This document shows positions 34,775 through 43,999 of a DNA stretch of 64,000 bases, in pieces. The notes under the pieces are model-generated. The model did no database searches. It was not told the origin of the DNA and worked only from the letters and a program-made list of their open reading frames with translations. This DNA is from Rhodonellum psychrophilum GCM71 = DSM 17998 (GTDB lineage: Bacteria > Bacteroidota > Bacteroidia > Cytophagales > Cyclobacteriaceae), in the NCBI RefSeq assembly GCF_000381545.1, contig NZ_KB906680.1, positions 146,569 through 210,568 of the forward strand, given 5' to 3'. Within the stretch, counting starts at the first letter, position 1; every line of letters begins with the position of its first letter. Position numbers and translations under genes: made by a program.

Positions 34775-35776
34775 TTAGTCAATTTTCACCACTATTTTCC
34801 CCAATTGCAAACCCGCTTTCATCTTATCAAAGGCCAAAACAGCATCCTCTAGTGGGAATATTTGATCCACAATCGGAATTATTTTGGATGCATTCACCAA
34901 TGCAAGCATGTTGGCAAAATCCTGGTCACTTCCCATCGTGGTCCCAATGATTTGGATTTGATTCCAAAAGACCTTTCTCGCATCCAAAACTCCCGGATTT
35001 CCTTTGGTCGCGCCATAGAGCACAATTTTCCCTCCCGGACGTGCGGCTTTTATCAATTGTGACAAAGTATTCCCCATCGCACTGTCGATAATCAAATCAA
35101 ATCCACCCGTCAGCGTAAGGGCTTCTTCTGTCCAATTTTCATCCTTGTAATCGAATCCAGCAGTAACGCCCATCCCAATTGCTTTGTCAATCTTGGCCTG
35201 ACTGCTGCTGCTCACATACACTTCAGCACCTAGCGCCAGAGCAAATTGAACGGCAAACTGGGCCACTCCTCCTCCAAATCCTGTCACCAGAACTTTTTCC
35301 CCTGCAACGACTTTCCCTTGATACACAACAGTCCTGTAAGCGGTCACTCCTCCCAAAGGAACTGCTGCGGCTTCCTCCCAACTCAAATGCTCCGGTTTTG
35401 GATGAATACGGTCCGAGGGAACTTGCACGAATTCGGCCAAGGTCCCATGATCCGGCATGCCGATGATTTTAAATTCTTTGGATTGGGCTTTTTGGTTGTC
35501 TCCCCAATGAAGTGCGGGGTTGATAATGACCTCCTTCCCCAGTAAGTTGGAATCCACATTCGCGCCGATTGCATCCACCACTCCTGCACCGTCCGAACCC
35601 AGTATCACCCCATCTTTCAGACCAGGATAAAGCCCCTGCCTGCACCATTCATCACGATGGTTTAGGGCCGCGGCGACAAGCCTGACCCTCACTTCGTTTT
35701 CCCCAATTCCGGGCAATTGGATTTCGGATAACTGAATTTTTTCTGGTAAAGTACTGCTGTAGACGATTGCTTTCAT
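34775..35776 (-). CDS. Zinc-type alcohol dehydrogenase / quinone oxidoreductase (MDR family)
   Basis: The 333-residue protein belongs to the medium-chain dehydrogenase/reductase family. The N-terminal GroES-like domain has NHRDEWCRQGLYPG and ILGSDGAGVVDAIG. The Rossmann domain carries VLVTGFGGGVAQFAVQFALALGAEVY and GGKIVLYGATKG. Structural-zinc Cys are missing, so it resembles zinc-free quinone/enoyl reductases. It probably reduces an alpha,beta-unsaturated carbonyl or quinone with NAD(P)H. It is a single gene. Confidence 0.88.
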   Translation of the reverse strand: MKAIVYSSTLPEKIQLSEIQLPGIGENEVRVRLVAAALNHRDEWCRQGLYPGLKDGVILGSDGAGVVDAIGANVDSNLLGKEVIINPALHWGDNQKAQSKEFKIIGMPDHGTLAEFVQVPSDRIHPKPEHLSWEEAAAVPLGGVTAYRTVVYQGKVVAGEKVLVTGFGGGVAQFAVQFALALGAEVYVSSSSQAKIDKAIGMGVTAGFDYKDENWTEEALTLTGGFDLIIDSAMGNTLSQLIKAARPGGKIVLYGATKGNPGVLDARKVFWNQIQIIGTTMGSDQDFANMLALVNASKIIPIVDQIFPLEDAVLAFDKMKAGLQLGKIVVKID

Positions 35777-35897
35777 GGGGTTAGATTTTTGTAAATTGAA
35801 TAAAAATCATTATTACTTGGAATCTTATGTGAAATTTTATTTTTTAAGTTGCTTTTTTATTAAATCTTAATCATCGAAAAACAAAGATATTTCAATC

Positions 35898-36518
35898 TTA
35901 CGTATCACCATAATAAATATCATTTATCATATCCTCCTCACATTCTAAAGAAGAGTACCAAAGATTAGCAGTTTCTGATCTCTCTAAAAAACAATCAATT
36001 AAGGAACCTGGCCTGTCTATCTTATTAATTATAATATTTGAAATTAATTTATTTTTAAAAATTTCGTTAATGATTAATTTATCTAATCTCGCATTAAGGT
36101 TAAAATAATTAATACCTGAAAATATTATTGAAAGTAAAACACTAAAATAAACAGCATATTGCTTATTGATATTATAATCATTTAATCCCCCATTATACAA
36201 AGGGTTATACTCCAAAGAATTTATCAAAAAGTATGATACACAAAAAGATACGGAAATAGAAGAAATAATTAATTTATATGTATTGTGTCTCCAATAAAAT
36301 AATTGGTATAAATTATAACTTCTATAATTATCCTTCTTGTTTAAATAAATAAAAAGCATAAATAAAGGTGCTAATGCTATCATATAAAAAAAATTTGCTT
36401 CTGAAATTAATATTGATAAAAATATGATTATCCCTGAAATCCAGAATACTTCAAGAAAATGAAATTTATACAATTCCAACCTCTTGATTTTAACGAAATT
36501 CTTTCTATTCACCATCAT
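35898..36518 (-). CDS. AT-rich-island membrane protein of unknown function
   Basis: This 206-residue protein has at least four hydrophobic helices: FWISGIIIFLSILI, FFYMIALAPLFMLFIYL, LIISSISVSFCVSYFLI and YAVYFSVLLSIIFSGI. A soluble C-terminal tail of about 60 residues follows (NEIFKNKLISNIIINKIDRPG ... ECEEDMINDIYYGDT). The gene is much richer in A and T than its neighbours, and its residue use (Ile, Asn, Lys, Tyr) reflects that. This and the adjacent restriction-modification remnant suggest horizontal transfer. The family is not recognised. Confidence 0.65.
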   Translation of the reverse strand: MMVNRKNFVKIKRLELYKFHFLEVFWISGIIIFLSILISEANFFYMIALAPLFMLFIYLNKKDNYRSYNLYQLFYWRHNTYKLIISSISVSFCVSYFLINSLEYNPLYNGGLNDYNINKQYAVYFSVLLSIIFSGINYFNLNARLDKLIINEIFKNKLISNIIINKIDRPGSLIDCFLERSETANLWYSSLECEEDMINDIYYGDT

Positions 36519-36553
36519 GTATATACTGTTTTTTTTTTAAATTAATTTACTTC

Positions 36554-36714
36554 TTAAATCTTAATTTCCTCCTCTGTCAATTCATAAAGCTCATAAACCA
36601 ATTGATCTATTTGATTTTCAAATTCAGCGGTTTCTATTTGAGGGTTATTCTTTTTGATTATTAAAATCTGATTATCATAGTTTTCGATTTCAAGTTCTTG
36701 TTCGATAGATGGTA
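36554..36714 (-). pseudogene. C-terminal remnant of a type II (Eco57I/type IIG-like) restriction-modification methyltransferase
   Basis: The reverse strand is open from about 36714 to TAA at 36554-36556 and encodes a 53-residue tail. It ends FENQIDQLVYELYELTEEEIKI. The pattern D-x-LV-x-x-LY-x-L-(T/S)-x-x-E-I-x-I is the usual C-terminus of Eco57I-type and other type II DNA methyltransferases with target-recognition domains. An in-frame stop lies just upstream, no start codon is available, and no methyltransferase body (NPPY) is present. It is therefore a decayed end of a lost system. The rest of the AT-rich region to 37194 holds no gene that I can support. Confidence 0.6.
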
Positions 36715-37194
36715 TTTATAGATTAGGTTGATCTTGAAAAGCTCAATATCAATCCACATGTGTTTAACCTTCAGAAAAGCTTTATTGAATGCCTATCTAG
36801 GTTTTAAAACATTGATTTCTGCACACATTTAAAAATAGATCTGTTATGGGAGAACGATATTTTTGGTATTTCTTCGGTCTGGCTTTTAAAATAAAGGATT
36901 CTGTTTAATTTTTTACGTAAGAAAAGGCAAAAGTTTAAAAATCCAAGCCATAACAAGAGAAACCATTACTATAGTAAAAAATAACTTTGCATTCTCTAAC
37001 CGCTTTATCTATTCAAATTCAATGATATTTCATTTTTAAAAAACATTTATAAAGAAAAATTAAAATATTAAGTATCAAGTTTAAGAATTGTGGGCGTAGA
37101 TTCTTTCAAATCCCCAAACCAAATCAAAAAACTAATAGATTTCTCAAGCCCATCATTTAAAATTGGATCGAGAAAGAGAACTAAAATTCAAAAC

Positions 37195-38781
37195 TTAAAA
37201 TGGCGCAGGTTCATTGCTGCCGAATCCTCCGGAAAATGGATCTTCGTTTCCTCCGCCATTGGCTTTGCTGCCCAGACGGATGGTGTTGCTGGTATCAAAG
37301 CTTTGACCGCCCGCTGCACTTGGGAATTTACTACCATAGAGTGCATCTTCGGCTTTATAAGGAACGTTCAATTCCAAATCGGTGAATTTGGTGTACTTGC
37401 CGATGAAGCGCAACTTCACGTTTTGAAGGGAACCGTTTCTGTGCTTGGCGATGATTACTTCCCCCACGCCTGCGGTTGAATGTCCATCTTCATCTTCGGT
37501 AATGCCGTAATATTCAGGTCTGTAAAGGAACATAACGATATCCGCATCCTGCTCGATGGCTCCTGATTCCCTCAAATCCGATAGCTGTGGACGCTTGTCT
37601 CCTCCCCTGGTCTCTACAGCCCTTGAAAGCTGGGAAAGGGCAATGACAGGCACACTCAGTTCTTTTGCGATTTTCTTCAAAGCCCTTGAAATACTGGCAA
37701 TCTCCTGCTCACGGTTTCCACCTCCGCCGGATTTGCTGTCTCCTGACATCAACTGAAGGTAATCAATCACGATCATCTGTATGTCATGTTGCGCCTTGAG
37801 CTTCCTGCATTTCGCCCTTAATTCCAAGATAGTCAAAGCAGGTGTATCATCCACAAAAAGCGGGGCTTTGGAAAGTTTTGCGGTTTTGTGAACCAGCTGC
37901 TCCCATTCATAATCCGCCAAATTTCCCTTTTTGATTTTTTCCGAGTCCAATTCTGCCTCCGAGGAGATGAGTCGGTTGACAAGTTGAACTGAAGCCATCT
38001 CCAGGGAGAAAATCGCAACGGGCCTGTTGTGGTCCACTGCGGCATTCCGCAATACCGAAAGGACAAAGGCAGTCTTCCCCATAGCAGGTCGGGCGGCGAT
38101 GATGACCAAATCCGATTTTTGCCAGCCTGAAGTCACCCGGTCCAAAGCCGTAAAACCGCTTGGGACACCGGTAAGCCCATCCTTTTGGCCTTTTTTGGCT
38201 TCAAGTTCCTGAATGGCTTCCTTCATGATGGATTTCAAGTCGGAATAATTTTTTCTGATGTTCTTTTCCGAAATTTCAAAAAGTGACTGTTCCATTTTGT
38301 CCAAGAGCTCAAATACATCTGTGGTATCTTCAAAAGCTTCTTTTTGGACTTCGCCGGAGATGCGGATCATCTCTCTTTTCATGGCCTGCTCGGTGATGAT
38401 CCTCGCATGGAATTCAATATTGGCAGCGGAGGAGACCTTTGAAGTCAGCTCGGTGATAAAAAATGCACCACCTGCGATTTCAAGTTTGCCGTTTTTCCTC
38501 AACTGGTTTGTCACTGTCAACAAATCAATGGGTTGACTTTCTGAAAACAAATCCAAGATCGCAGAATAGATGGCTTTGTGCGCTTCCTTGTAGAAACTCT
38601 CGGGCTGGAGCATATCCACTACAGCCGTCAAAGCTTCTTTTTCAAGCATCAACGCACCCAAAACAGCTTCTTCCAGTTCAATCGCCTGGGGAGGCAATTT
38701 TCCAAGACCGATTTGATTGGATGAATCGGGCTTTCGACGACCTGTGAGCCTGTCTTTTCCTGCTGGTTTATTTTCTGACAT
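37195..38781 (-). CDS. dnaB: Replicative DNA helicase
   Basis: The protein is 528 residues from the ATG at 38781 (MSENKPAGK); the ATG at 38808 adds nine less typical residues. The N-terminal domain starts LPPQAIELEEAVLGALMLEKEAL. The RecA-like C-terminal domain has Walker A RPAMGKTAF, Walker B MIVIDYLQLMSG, the arginine/R-finger region LSQLSRAVETRGGDKRPQLSDLRESGAIEQDAD and VIIAKHRNG. A Gly-rich tail (GGGNEDPFSGGFGSNEPAPF) ends the protein. As hexameric DnaB it unwinds DNA ahead of the replisome. No intein or fusion is seen. Confidence 0.96.
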   Translation of the reverse strand: MSENKPAGKDRLTGRRKPDSSNQIGLGKLPPQAIELEEAVLGALMLEKEALTAVVDMLQPESFYKEAHKAIYSAILDLFSESQPIDLLTVTNQLRKNGKLEIAGGAFFITELTSKVSSAANIEFHARIITEQAMKREMIRISGEVQKEAFEDTTDVFELLDKMEQSLFEISEKNIRKNYSDLKSIMKEAIQELEAKKGQKDGLTGVPSGFTALDRVTSGWQKSDLVIIAARPAMGKTAFVLSVLRNAAVDHNRPVAIFSLEMASVQLVNRLISSEAELDSEKIKKGNLADYEWEQLVHKTAKLSKAPLFVDDTPALTILELRAKCRKLKAQHDIQMIVIDYLQLMSGDSKSGGGGNREQEIASISRALKKIAKELSVPVIALSQLSRAVETRGGDKRPQLSDLRESGAIEQDADIVMFLYRPEYYGITEDEDGHSTAGVGEVIIAKHRNGSLQNVKLRFIGKYTKFTDLELNVPYKAEDALYGSKFPSAAGGQSFDTSNTIRLGSKANGGGNEDPFSGGFGSNEPAPF

Positions 38782-39176
38782 GGGACAAATGTAAGAGGTT
38801 TGGGCCAAAGGTTTTAAACAATTTATGCACGAGTTATCAACAAATTCGCTAACATCTAATCAATCAATCTCCTATCTACCACCCATCGGATTTTTAGGGA
38901 TATTGTTTTGGAACATTCTTCCTCGTTTCTGTCCCATTGCAGTTTTTATATAAAAATAAAAAAAAACAATTGGGCATGAAATCCAGCGGATACTTTCCAA
39001 AAAGGACATGATAAACCTTACCTTTGACCAATTGGAGGAAATTAAATTTTCAAAGGAAAAATCAGCCCCATTTTCCAAGGTCTTGAAAAACATGAAATTG
39101 ACTTTCCTTCCCTCAAGGTCCTTATCTTTAACGATGGAATTATAATATTATTCAACATTTGAATCACCCTCAAAAA

Positions 39177-40550
39177 ATGTCTAAAAAGTATCATTTTATA
39201 GCAATTGGTGGTGCAGTAATGCACAATTTGGCCCTTTCCATGGCCGAAAAAGGATTTACCGTCACCGGATCGGATGATGAAATCTATGAACCTTCCCGAA
39301 CCCGACTTGAGAAAGCTGGGATATTGCCGGAAGCAAAAGGATGGTTTCCAGAAAAAATCTCACCGGACCTCGACGCCATCATTCTCGGCATGCATGCCAG
39401 ACAGGACAATCCCGAATTGATCAAAGCGCAGGAATTGGGTGTTCCCGTTTATTCCTTTCCTGAATTTATCTACGAACAGAGCCAAGAGAAAATCAGGGTC
39501 GTCATCTCGGGAAGTCATGGCAAAACCAGCATCACTTCCATGGTGCTCCATGTTTTGAATGCACAGGACTTGGATTTTGATTATTTGGTCGGTGCCCAAA
39601 TCGAAGGTTTTGACCTTATGGTCCGTTTGTCCACAGATGCGCCGATGATCATCATCGAAGGGGATGAGTATCTTACGTCTCCCTTGGACAGAAGACCGAA
39701 ATTTTTCCATTACCAACATGATATCCTCTTGATGAGTGGTATCGCTTGGGACCATTTCAATGTTTTCCCAACCTTTGAAAACTACTGCGAACAATTCGAA
39801 AAACTGGTGGACATGACTCCGCCCGCAGGTACTTTTATCTATTGCCAAGAAGACTCCATCGTCAAGCAATTGGGCGAGAACTGCAAAATCAGCAATGTAA
39901 ATCTGGTGCCTTACAAAGCACATCCTTATACCATCCGTGACGGTAAAACCTACCTGATAACCCCCGAAAACGAGATTGAAATCCCAATCTTTGGCCAGCA
40001 CAATCTCCAAAACCTTCAAGGTGCATTGGAAATCTGCGGAAGTCTTGGCTTAAGTGATGCTCAGTTCTATGCATCCATTACTTCATTCAAGGGCGCCGCC
40101 AAAAGACAGGAAACAATGGCAAGCTCTGAAACCAGTGTTTTGTACAGGGACTTTGCACATGCCCCATCAAAATTAAAAGCAACTGTGAATGCAGTGAAGA
40201 ACCAGTTCCCTGACCGGAAATTGGTGGCTGTTCAGGAACTTCACACTTACAGCTCCCTCAACAAGGATTTTATCTCCAATTACGCACACACCTTTGATGC
40301 AGCAGATGAGGCGATTGTCTATTTAAACCCAAAAGCCGTATCTTTGAAAAAATTGGAGCTGATGGATGCCCAAACCCTTCGCGAAGGATTCCAAAAGGAA
40401 GATTTGCTGGTATTCACAGACATCAATTTGTTGAAGACCCATTTGGAAGCCAAGGAATACGCGCAAACCAATTTGCTGCTGATGAGTTCGGGCAACTATG
40501 ACGATATGGACTTGAGTATTTTAAAACAGAAAATCAATCAAAAAATATAA
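39177..40550 (+). CDS. mpl: UDP-N-acetylmuramate:L-alanyl-gamma-D-glutamyl-meso-diaminopimelate ligase (Mpl)
   Basis: The protein is 457 residues from the ATG at 39177. It starts with the Rossmann motif FIAIGGAVMHNLALSMAEKG, with GMHARQDNPEL and VYSFPEFIYE. The Mur-ligase ATP loop is VVISGSHGKTSITSMVLHVL (about 110-128), followed by YLVGAQIEGFD, IIIEGDEYLTSPLDRRPKF and GIAWDHFNVFPTFENY, all Mpl features that separate it from MurC. It reattaches recycled murein tripeptide to UDP-MurNAc. Its stop is one base before the exonuclease start, so the two are co-transcribed. Confidence 0.93.
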   Translation: MSKKYHFIAIGGAVMHNLALSMAEKGFTVTGSDDEIYEPSRTRLEKAGILPEAKGWFPEKISPDLDAIILGMHARQDNPELIKAQELGVPVYSFPEFIYEQSQEKIRVVISGSHGKTSITSMVLHVLNAQDLDFDYLVGAQIEGFDLMVRLSTDAPMIIIEGDEYLTSPLDRRPKFFHYQHDILLMSGIAWDHFNVFPTFENYCEQFEKLVDMTPPAGTFIYCQEDSIVKQLGENCKISNVNLVPYKAHPYTIRDGKTYLITPENEIEIPIFGQHNLQNLQGALEICGSLGLSDAQFYASITSFKGAAKRQETMASSETSVLYRDFAHAPSKLKATVNAVKNQFPDRKLVAVQELHTYSSLNKDFISNYAHTFDAADEAIVYLNPKAVSLKKLELMDAQTLREGFQKEDLLVFTDINLLKTHLEAKEYAQTNLLLMSSGNYDDMDLSILKQKINQKI

Positions 40551-40551
40551 G

Positions 40552-41358
40552 ATGAATTTAAATTTAAAAACCCCAATCGCTTTTTTTGATCTTGAAGCGA
40601 CAGGTATCAATATCTCCACGGACAGGATCGTAGAGATCTCTGTCGTCAAAGTACATCCCGGAGGAAAGGAAGAAATCAAAACGATGAAAATCAACCCTAC
40701 CATTCCCATTCCAAAGGAAACTTCTTTGATCCATGGCATTTATGACGAGGACGTAAAAGATGCCCCGACATTCAAAGATGTGTCGCGTGAACTTCACCAG
40801 TTCTTTGCCGGAGCAGATTTGGCGGGTTTCAATGTGCTGAAATATGATATCCCCCTTTTGGTTGAGGAATTTTTGAGGGCAGGGATTGACTTTGACATCG
40901 AAAAAAGAAACCTTCTCGATGCACAGAAAATATTCCACATGATGGAAAAAAGGAACTTGGCCGCAGCTTATAAATTCTATTGCGGAGAAGACTTAAAGAA
41001 TGCGCACAGTGCGGAAGCAGATACTTTGGCCACTTATGAGGTATTCAAGGCGCAGATAGACCGTTATCAGGGAGTTGCTGCTGAAGATCTTTTAGGCAAC
41101 CCACTGGGTACTTTGGAAAATGACATGAAAAAGATCCACACCCTTTTGAATGAGAAGATGGTGGATTTGGCCGGTAGGTTTATTTTCAATTCCGAAGGCG
41201 AAGAGTGTTTTAACTTCGGAAAGCACAAAGGGAAAACCATTGTGCAAGTCTTGAAGGAAGAACCTTCTTATTACGATTGGATGATGAAAGGTGATTTTCC
41301 TTTGGATACCAAAAGGAAGTTTACCCAGGTAAAATTGAAAAGTTTCAACCAAAAATAA
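40552..41358 (+). CDS. 3'-5' exonuclease, ExoX/DnaQ type
   Basis: The 268-residue protein has a DEDDh exonuclease domain: Exo I in FFDLEATGI, Exo II in GFNVLKYDIPLL and Exo III in NAHSAEADTLATYE. The C-terminal part FNFGKHKGKTIVQVLKEEP is the small domain seen in ExoX and in related virulence-factor-like proteins (DUF3820). It may remove 3' ends in repair or act as a proofreading exonuclease. It follows mpl by one base; a strong terminator ends the operon. Confidence 0.88.
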   Translation: MNLNLKTPIAFFDLEATGINISTDRIVEISVVKVHPGGKEEIKTMKINPTIPIPKETSLIHGIYDEDVKDAPTFKDVSRELHQFFAGADLAGFNVLKYDIPLLVEEFLRAGIDFDIEKRNLLDAQKIFHMMEKRNLAAAYKFYCGEDLKNAHSAEADTLATYEVFKAQIDRYQGVAAEDLLGNPLGTLENDMKKIHTLLNEKMVDLAGRFIFNSEGEECFNFGKHKGKTIVQVLKEEPSYYDWMMKGDFPLDTKRKFTQVKLKSFNQK

Positions 41359-41360
41359 AA

Positions 41361-41396
41361 AAAAGAAGCCTGGTGATCACCAGGCTTCTTTTTTTA
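41361..41396. terminator. Bidirectional palindromic terminator
   Basis: AAAAGAAGCCTGGTGATCAC is mirrored by ACCAGGCTTCTTTT (palindrome 41361-41392) with flanking A and T runs. It ends both the exonuclease and the convergent M48 protease gene. Confidence 0.92.
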
Positions 41397-42194
41397 TTTG
41401 TTTTTTTCATAATACACCATGGCCTCCGCCATTTGCTTGTTCAGCTGATCCTTTCTTTTACTCGGACCAGGGTGGGTAGAAAGAAATTCCGGTGGTCTTG
41501 CTCCATCTGATCCGGCTTCCATTCTTTCCCAAAATTTCGGAGCTTCTCTAGGGTCATAACCGGCGATTGCCATGAAATTCAATCCAAGCTGATCTGCTTC
41601 CAATTCATGCTTTCTTGAATAACTCAACATCCCCAACTGTCCACCATATCCGACGGCCTGTAGAAATATACTTTGGGTCAAGGTTGGATTTTGTCCCATC
41701 GCTACCTGGGCACCTCCCAAAAGACCATTCAACAACAATCCATTGGACATCCTTTCTCTTGCATGACTTGCGATTGCATGGGCGACTTCATGTCCCATTA
41801 CCACGGCAATTCCAGTCTCGTCCCTGCATATCGGTATAATGCCTGTGTAAAAGGCAACTTTTCCGCCTGGCATGCACCATGCATTTACCTGATCACTTTC
41901 TATCAGGTTAAATTCCCAATCGAATCCAACCAGAACATCTGCATATCCTTTTTCTCTCAGATATTTGTCCACGGCTACGGCGATTCTTTTTCCAACCTTG
42001 ACCACTTTCTGGCCATCTGCGGATTTGGTTACCAGCTTACTTTCCTTCAGAACCTGGTCATATTGATCATAAGCCATTGGCAGAATCTCGGCATTACTCA
42101 CCAAACTAAGTTGGTTTCTACCACTCAAGGGAACCTTTGCGCAAGAGTACATCAGTAGTCCCGACAAAAACAAAAAGGAAATTTTCTTAATCAT
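41394..42194 (-). CDS. M48-family metalloprotease lipoprotein
   Basis: The 266-residue protein has a lipoprotein signal (SFLFLSGLLMYSC; Cys at about residue 18). The catalytic HExxH motif is VVMGHEVAHAIASHARER (about 133-150), with the third zinc ligand Glu in RKHELEADQLGLNFMAIAGYDP. NAWCMPGGKVAFYTGI upstream is also typical of the BepA/LoiP/Oma1 branch. Such proteases take part in outer-membrane protein quality control. It is a single gene. Confidence 0.92.
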   Translation of the reverse strand: MIKKISFLFLSGLLMYSCAKVPLSGRNQLSLVSNAEILPMAYDQYDQVLKESKLVTKSADGQKVVKVGKRIAVAVDKYLREKGYADVLVGFDWEFNLIESDQVNAWCMPGGKVAFYTGIIPICRDETGIAVVMGHEVAHAIASHARERMSNGLLLNGLLGGAQVAMGQNPTLTQSIFLQAVGYGGQLGMLSYSRKHELEADQLGLNFMAIAGYDPREAPKFWERMEAGSDGARPPEFLSTHPGPSKRKDQLNKQMAEAMVYYEKNK

Positions 42195-42301
42195 AAAATT
42201 TTGATTTATTTGTGCAATACTCCAAAAAAGATGCCACTAAAATCGAGTGTCTTCATTTTTTGCCTAATTTAAAACTTTATTACATTCATCAATCCCACAC
42301 A

Positions 42302-42778
42302 ATGACACCAGAAGCAAAAAGCTATCAAAATAAAATGAAAAACGGATTCATCTTTTGGTGGGCCATGCTATTCAAACTCCCCTCGGCCGTTTTTTGGAAA
42401 TTGAAAATCAAGGAGTTGACTGAAGAGGTTTGCCAAGTCACCATCCCCTATTTTTGGCGGACGCAAAACCCCTTCAAATCCACCTATTTTGCGGCTTTGG
42501 CAGGCGCAGCTGAATTGAGCACGGGAGCACTTTGCCAATTGAGCATGGCCGGTAAAGGAAAATACAGCATGTTGGTGGTGGATTTCCGGGCGGAATACCA
42601 CAAAAAAGCCAATCAAACAATCACATTTACCTGCAACCAAGGCAAGGAACTCGACGACTTGATCAACAAGCTCGCGCCTGGCGAAAGCAATACCTTGGTG
42701 ATGGTTTCTACAGGAACCAATCCAACGGGTGACATTGTGGCCAAATTTTATGTCACATGGTCCTTTAAGAGGAAATAA
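42302..42778 (+). CDS. DUF4442 hotdog-fold protein
   Basis: The 158-residue protein (start ATG 42302) follows the DUF4442 pattern: WWAMLFKLPSAVFWKLKIKEL, then VTIPYFWRTQNPFKSTYFAALAGAAELSTGAL, and VVDFRAEYHKKANQTITFTC. DUF4442 proteins share the hotdog fold of thioesterases such as PaaI and are often cytoplasmic enzymes of acyl-CoA metabolism. Substrate unknown. It is divergent from the M48 gene. Confidence 0.82.
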   Translation: MTPEAKSYQNKMKNGFIFWWAMLFKLPSAVFWKLKIKELTEEVCQVTIPYFWRTQNPFKSTYFAALAGAAELSTGALCQLSMAGKGKYSMLVVDFRAEYHKKANQTITFTCNQGKELDDLINKLAPGESNTLVMVSTGTNPTGDIVAKFYVTWSFKRK

Positions 42779-42779
42779 G

Positions 42780-42830
42780 AGGTTTGGAAGTTGGAAGATG
42801 GAAGATCGAAGACCGAAGTTGGAAGTTGAC
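42780..42830. repeat. Short degenerate GGAAG(T/A)TGGAAG-type micro-repeat
   Basis: After the DUF4442 stop, GAGGTTTGGAAGTTGGAAGA, then TGGAAGATCGAAGACCGAAG and TTGGAAGTTGACG form five or six imperfect units of about seven to eight bases. It is low-complexity sequence, not a known array. The rest of 42831-43056 holds no gene that I can support. Confidence 0.6.
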
Positions 42831-43056
42831 GATGCCTGAAATCCACTGACCATTTTTAGTCCGTTTACTCAAGGTTTTGCGTTGCTATGTTTCGGAGGTA
42901 TGCTGGATGATCTTGGTCGCTGCTGAATTCAGGTAATTTGAAAAATTTAATCCTAAGGTGTTTTTTTTAATATACTCCTGAACCTCCCATCAATTTTATT
43001 TTCAGGCCATTATTCCCTATAATGCCCCAAGTTGCTATTGCAAAACATTCTATCGC

Positions 43057-43794
43057 TCAATATTTTTTCCTGTAAGCATGGATTTGGAAGAACTCCAACA
43101 ACAATTTTTCCACCTGAACCCGATTCATATCCAAAAATTGATGATACTGGTTTTCGAGGTTGAAGGCCACAATGAGACTGTCCAATTCCCGATCTCCCAA
43201 CAAAAAGGTTTCCTTCAATGCAGTCATCACCGAATCCGATTGGATGACTTCCAAATAATCTTTTTTTCGGGACAGGATATCAAGCTTTTTGGCATATTCC
43301 CTTTTATGTCTTTCGCTTTTCATAAAATAGGAAAATGGCCCATCGAGGGTAAGCCCTGGCTGTAAGGAGGGATTATTTGCGAGGCCAGTATAGATTTTAC
43401 CTGGACCAGTGGGTCTGTTTCCGAGGGATTTCATTCCGGATACATTTCCCACCTGGAAGGGAATTCTAAATTCATTGGCATAGACATCGAATGTGGGAAG
43501 CAAGCGGGCATTGAAATAGATCTGGGTAACAAAATGGGTTTGTTCTCCCACTAAGATCGTATTGGGTATATAGTTATCCTTGGAAAAATGTAGGGAGTCC
43601 CCGGAAGCACCACTGACCCTGAAATACCCCCTTTCATTGGTGATCGTGCTGTCGTTGTTGGAAAGGTTCACCACCAAGACTTTATCAATATAAGCCTTAT
43701 CCAAGGCATCGATGACATTGCCCGTCAATTTTTGGGAAAGCGCAGGCACATGGCTGGCGCTAAAAAACAAGAGGAGAAGACAGAACCTGATCAC
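43057..43794 (-). CDS. Secreted protein with carboxypeptidase-regulatory-like domain
   Basis: The 245-residue protein has a signal peptide (FCLLLLFFSASHVPALSQ). The first 90 residues (LTGNVIDALDKAYIDKVLVV ... TNERGYFRVSG) resemble the CarboxypepD_reg-like/SusC N-terminal extension domain, common in Bacteroidota surface proteins. The C-terminal half (about 130-245) is helical and not recognised. It looks like a member of the many uncharacterised proteins with this domain, possibly attached to the outer membrane. Confidence 0.72.
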   Translation of the reverse strand: MIRFCLLLLFFSASHVPALSQKLTGNVIDALDKAYIDKVLVVNLSNNDSTITNERGYFRVSGASGDSLHFSKDNYIPNTILVGEQTHFVTQIYFNARLLPTFDVYANEFRIPFQVGNVSGMKSLGNRPTGPGKIYTGLANNPSLQPGLTLDGPFSYFMKSERHKREYAKKLDILSRKKDYLEVIQSDSVMTALKETFLLGDRELDSLIVAFNLENQYHQFLDMNRVQVEKLLLEFFQIHAYRKKY

Positions 43795-43964
43795 AAAACA
43801 AAATTACCAAACCAGATGATTGCATGAAATTATATTCCGTTAAAAAACACTAAATAAAACCGATTGATCACATTGGAAGTATTTTTAAACGGCTTAGACA
43901 TTTTTTGAAATTACTTGATTTTGATAGGATTATTCCGGACCGATGACCGAAAAAAAATTTTTAT

Positions 43965-43977
43965 GCTTAACTTCGGG
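43965..43977 (+). promoter_or_regulatory. Conserved 13-mer GCTTAACTTCGGG upstream of the GluQ-type gene
   Basis: The same 13 bases occur at 20005-20017 upstream of sucC. In both places they end 17-22 bases before the start codon. TAACTTCG resembles the -7 box TAnnTTTG. I see no TTTG at the -33 position here. Confidence 0.35.
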
Positions 43978-43999
43978 TCTTTTAAAATAAAAAATACAA

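Noticed and set aside
36554..37194. Intact restriction-modification system
   Set aside because: Only the last ~53 codons are seen; stop codons and no catalytic motifs upstream, so no functional system.
38872..39093. 73-codon reverse open frame between dnaB and mpl
   Set aside because: Aromatic-rich and without a plausible start context; the forward-strand frames there look more protein-like.
42780..42830. GGAAG micro-repeat considered as a CRISPR or origin-like iteron array
   Set aside because: Units are too short and irregular, with no spacer structure or flanking cas or rep gene.
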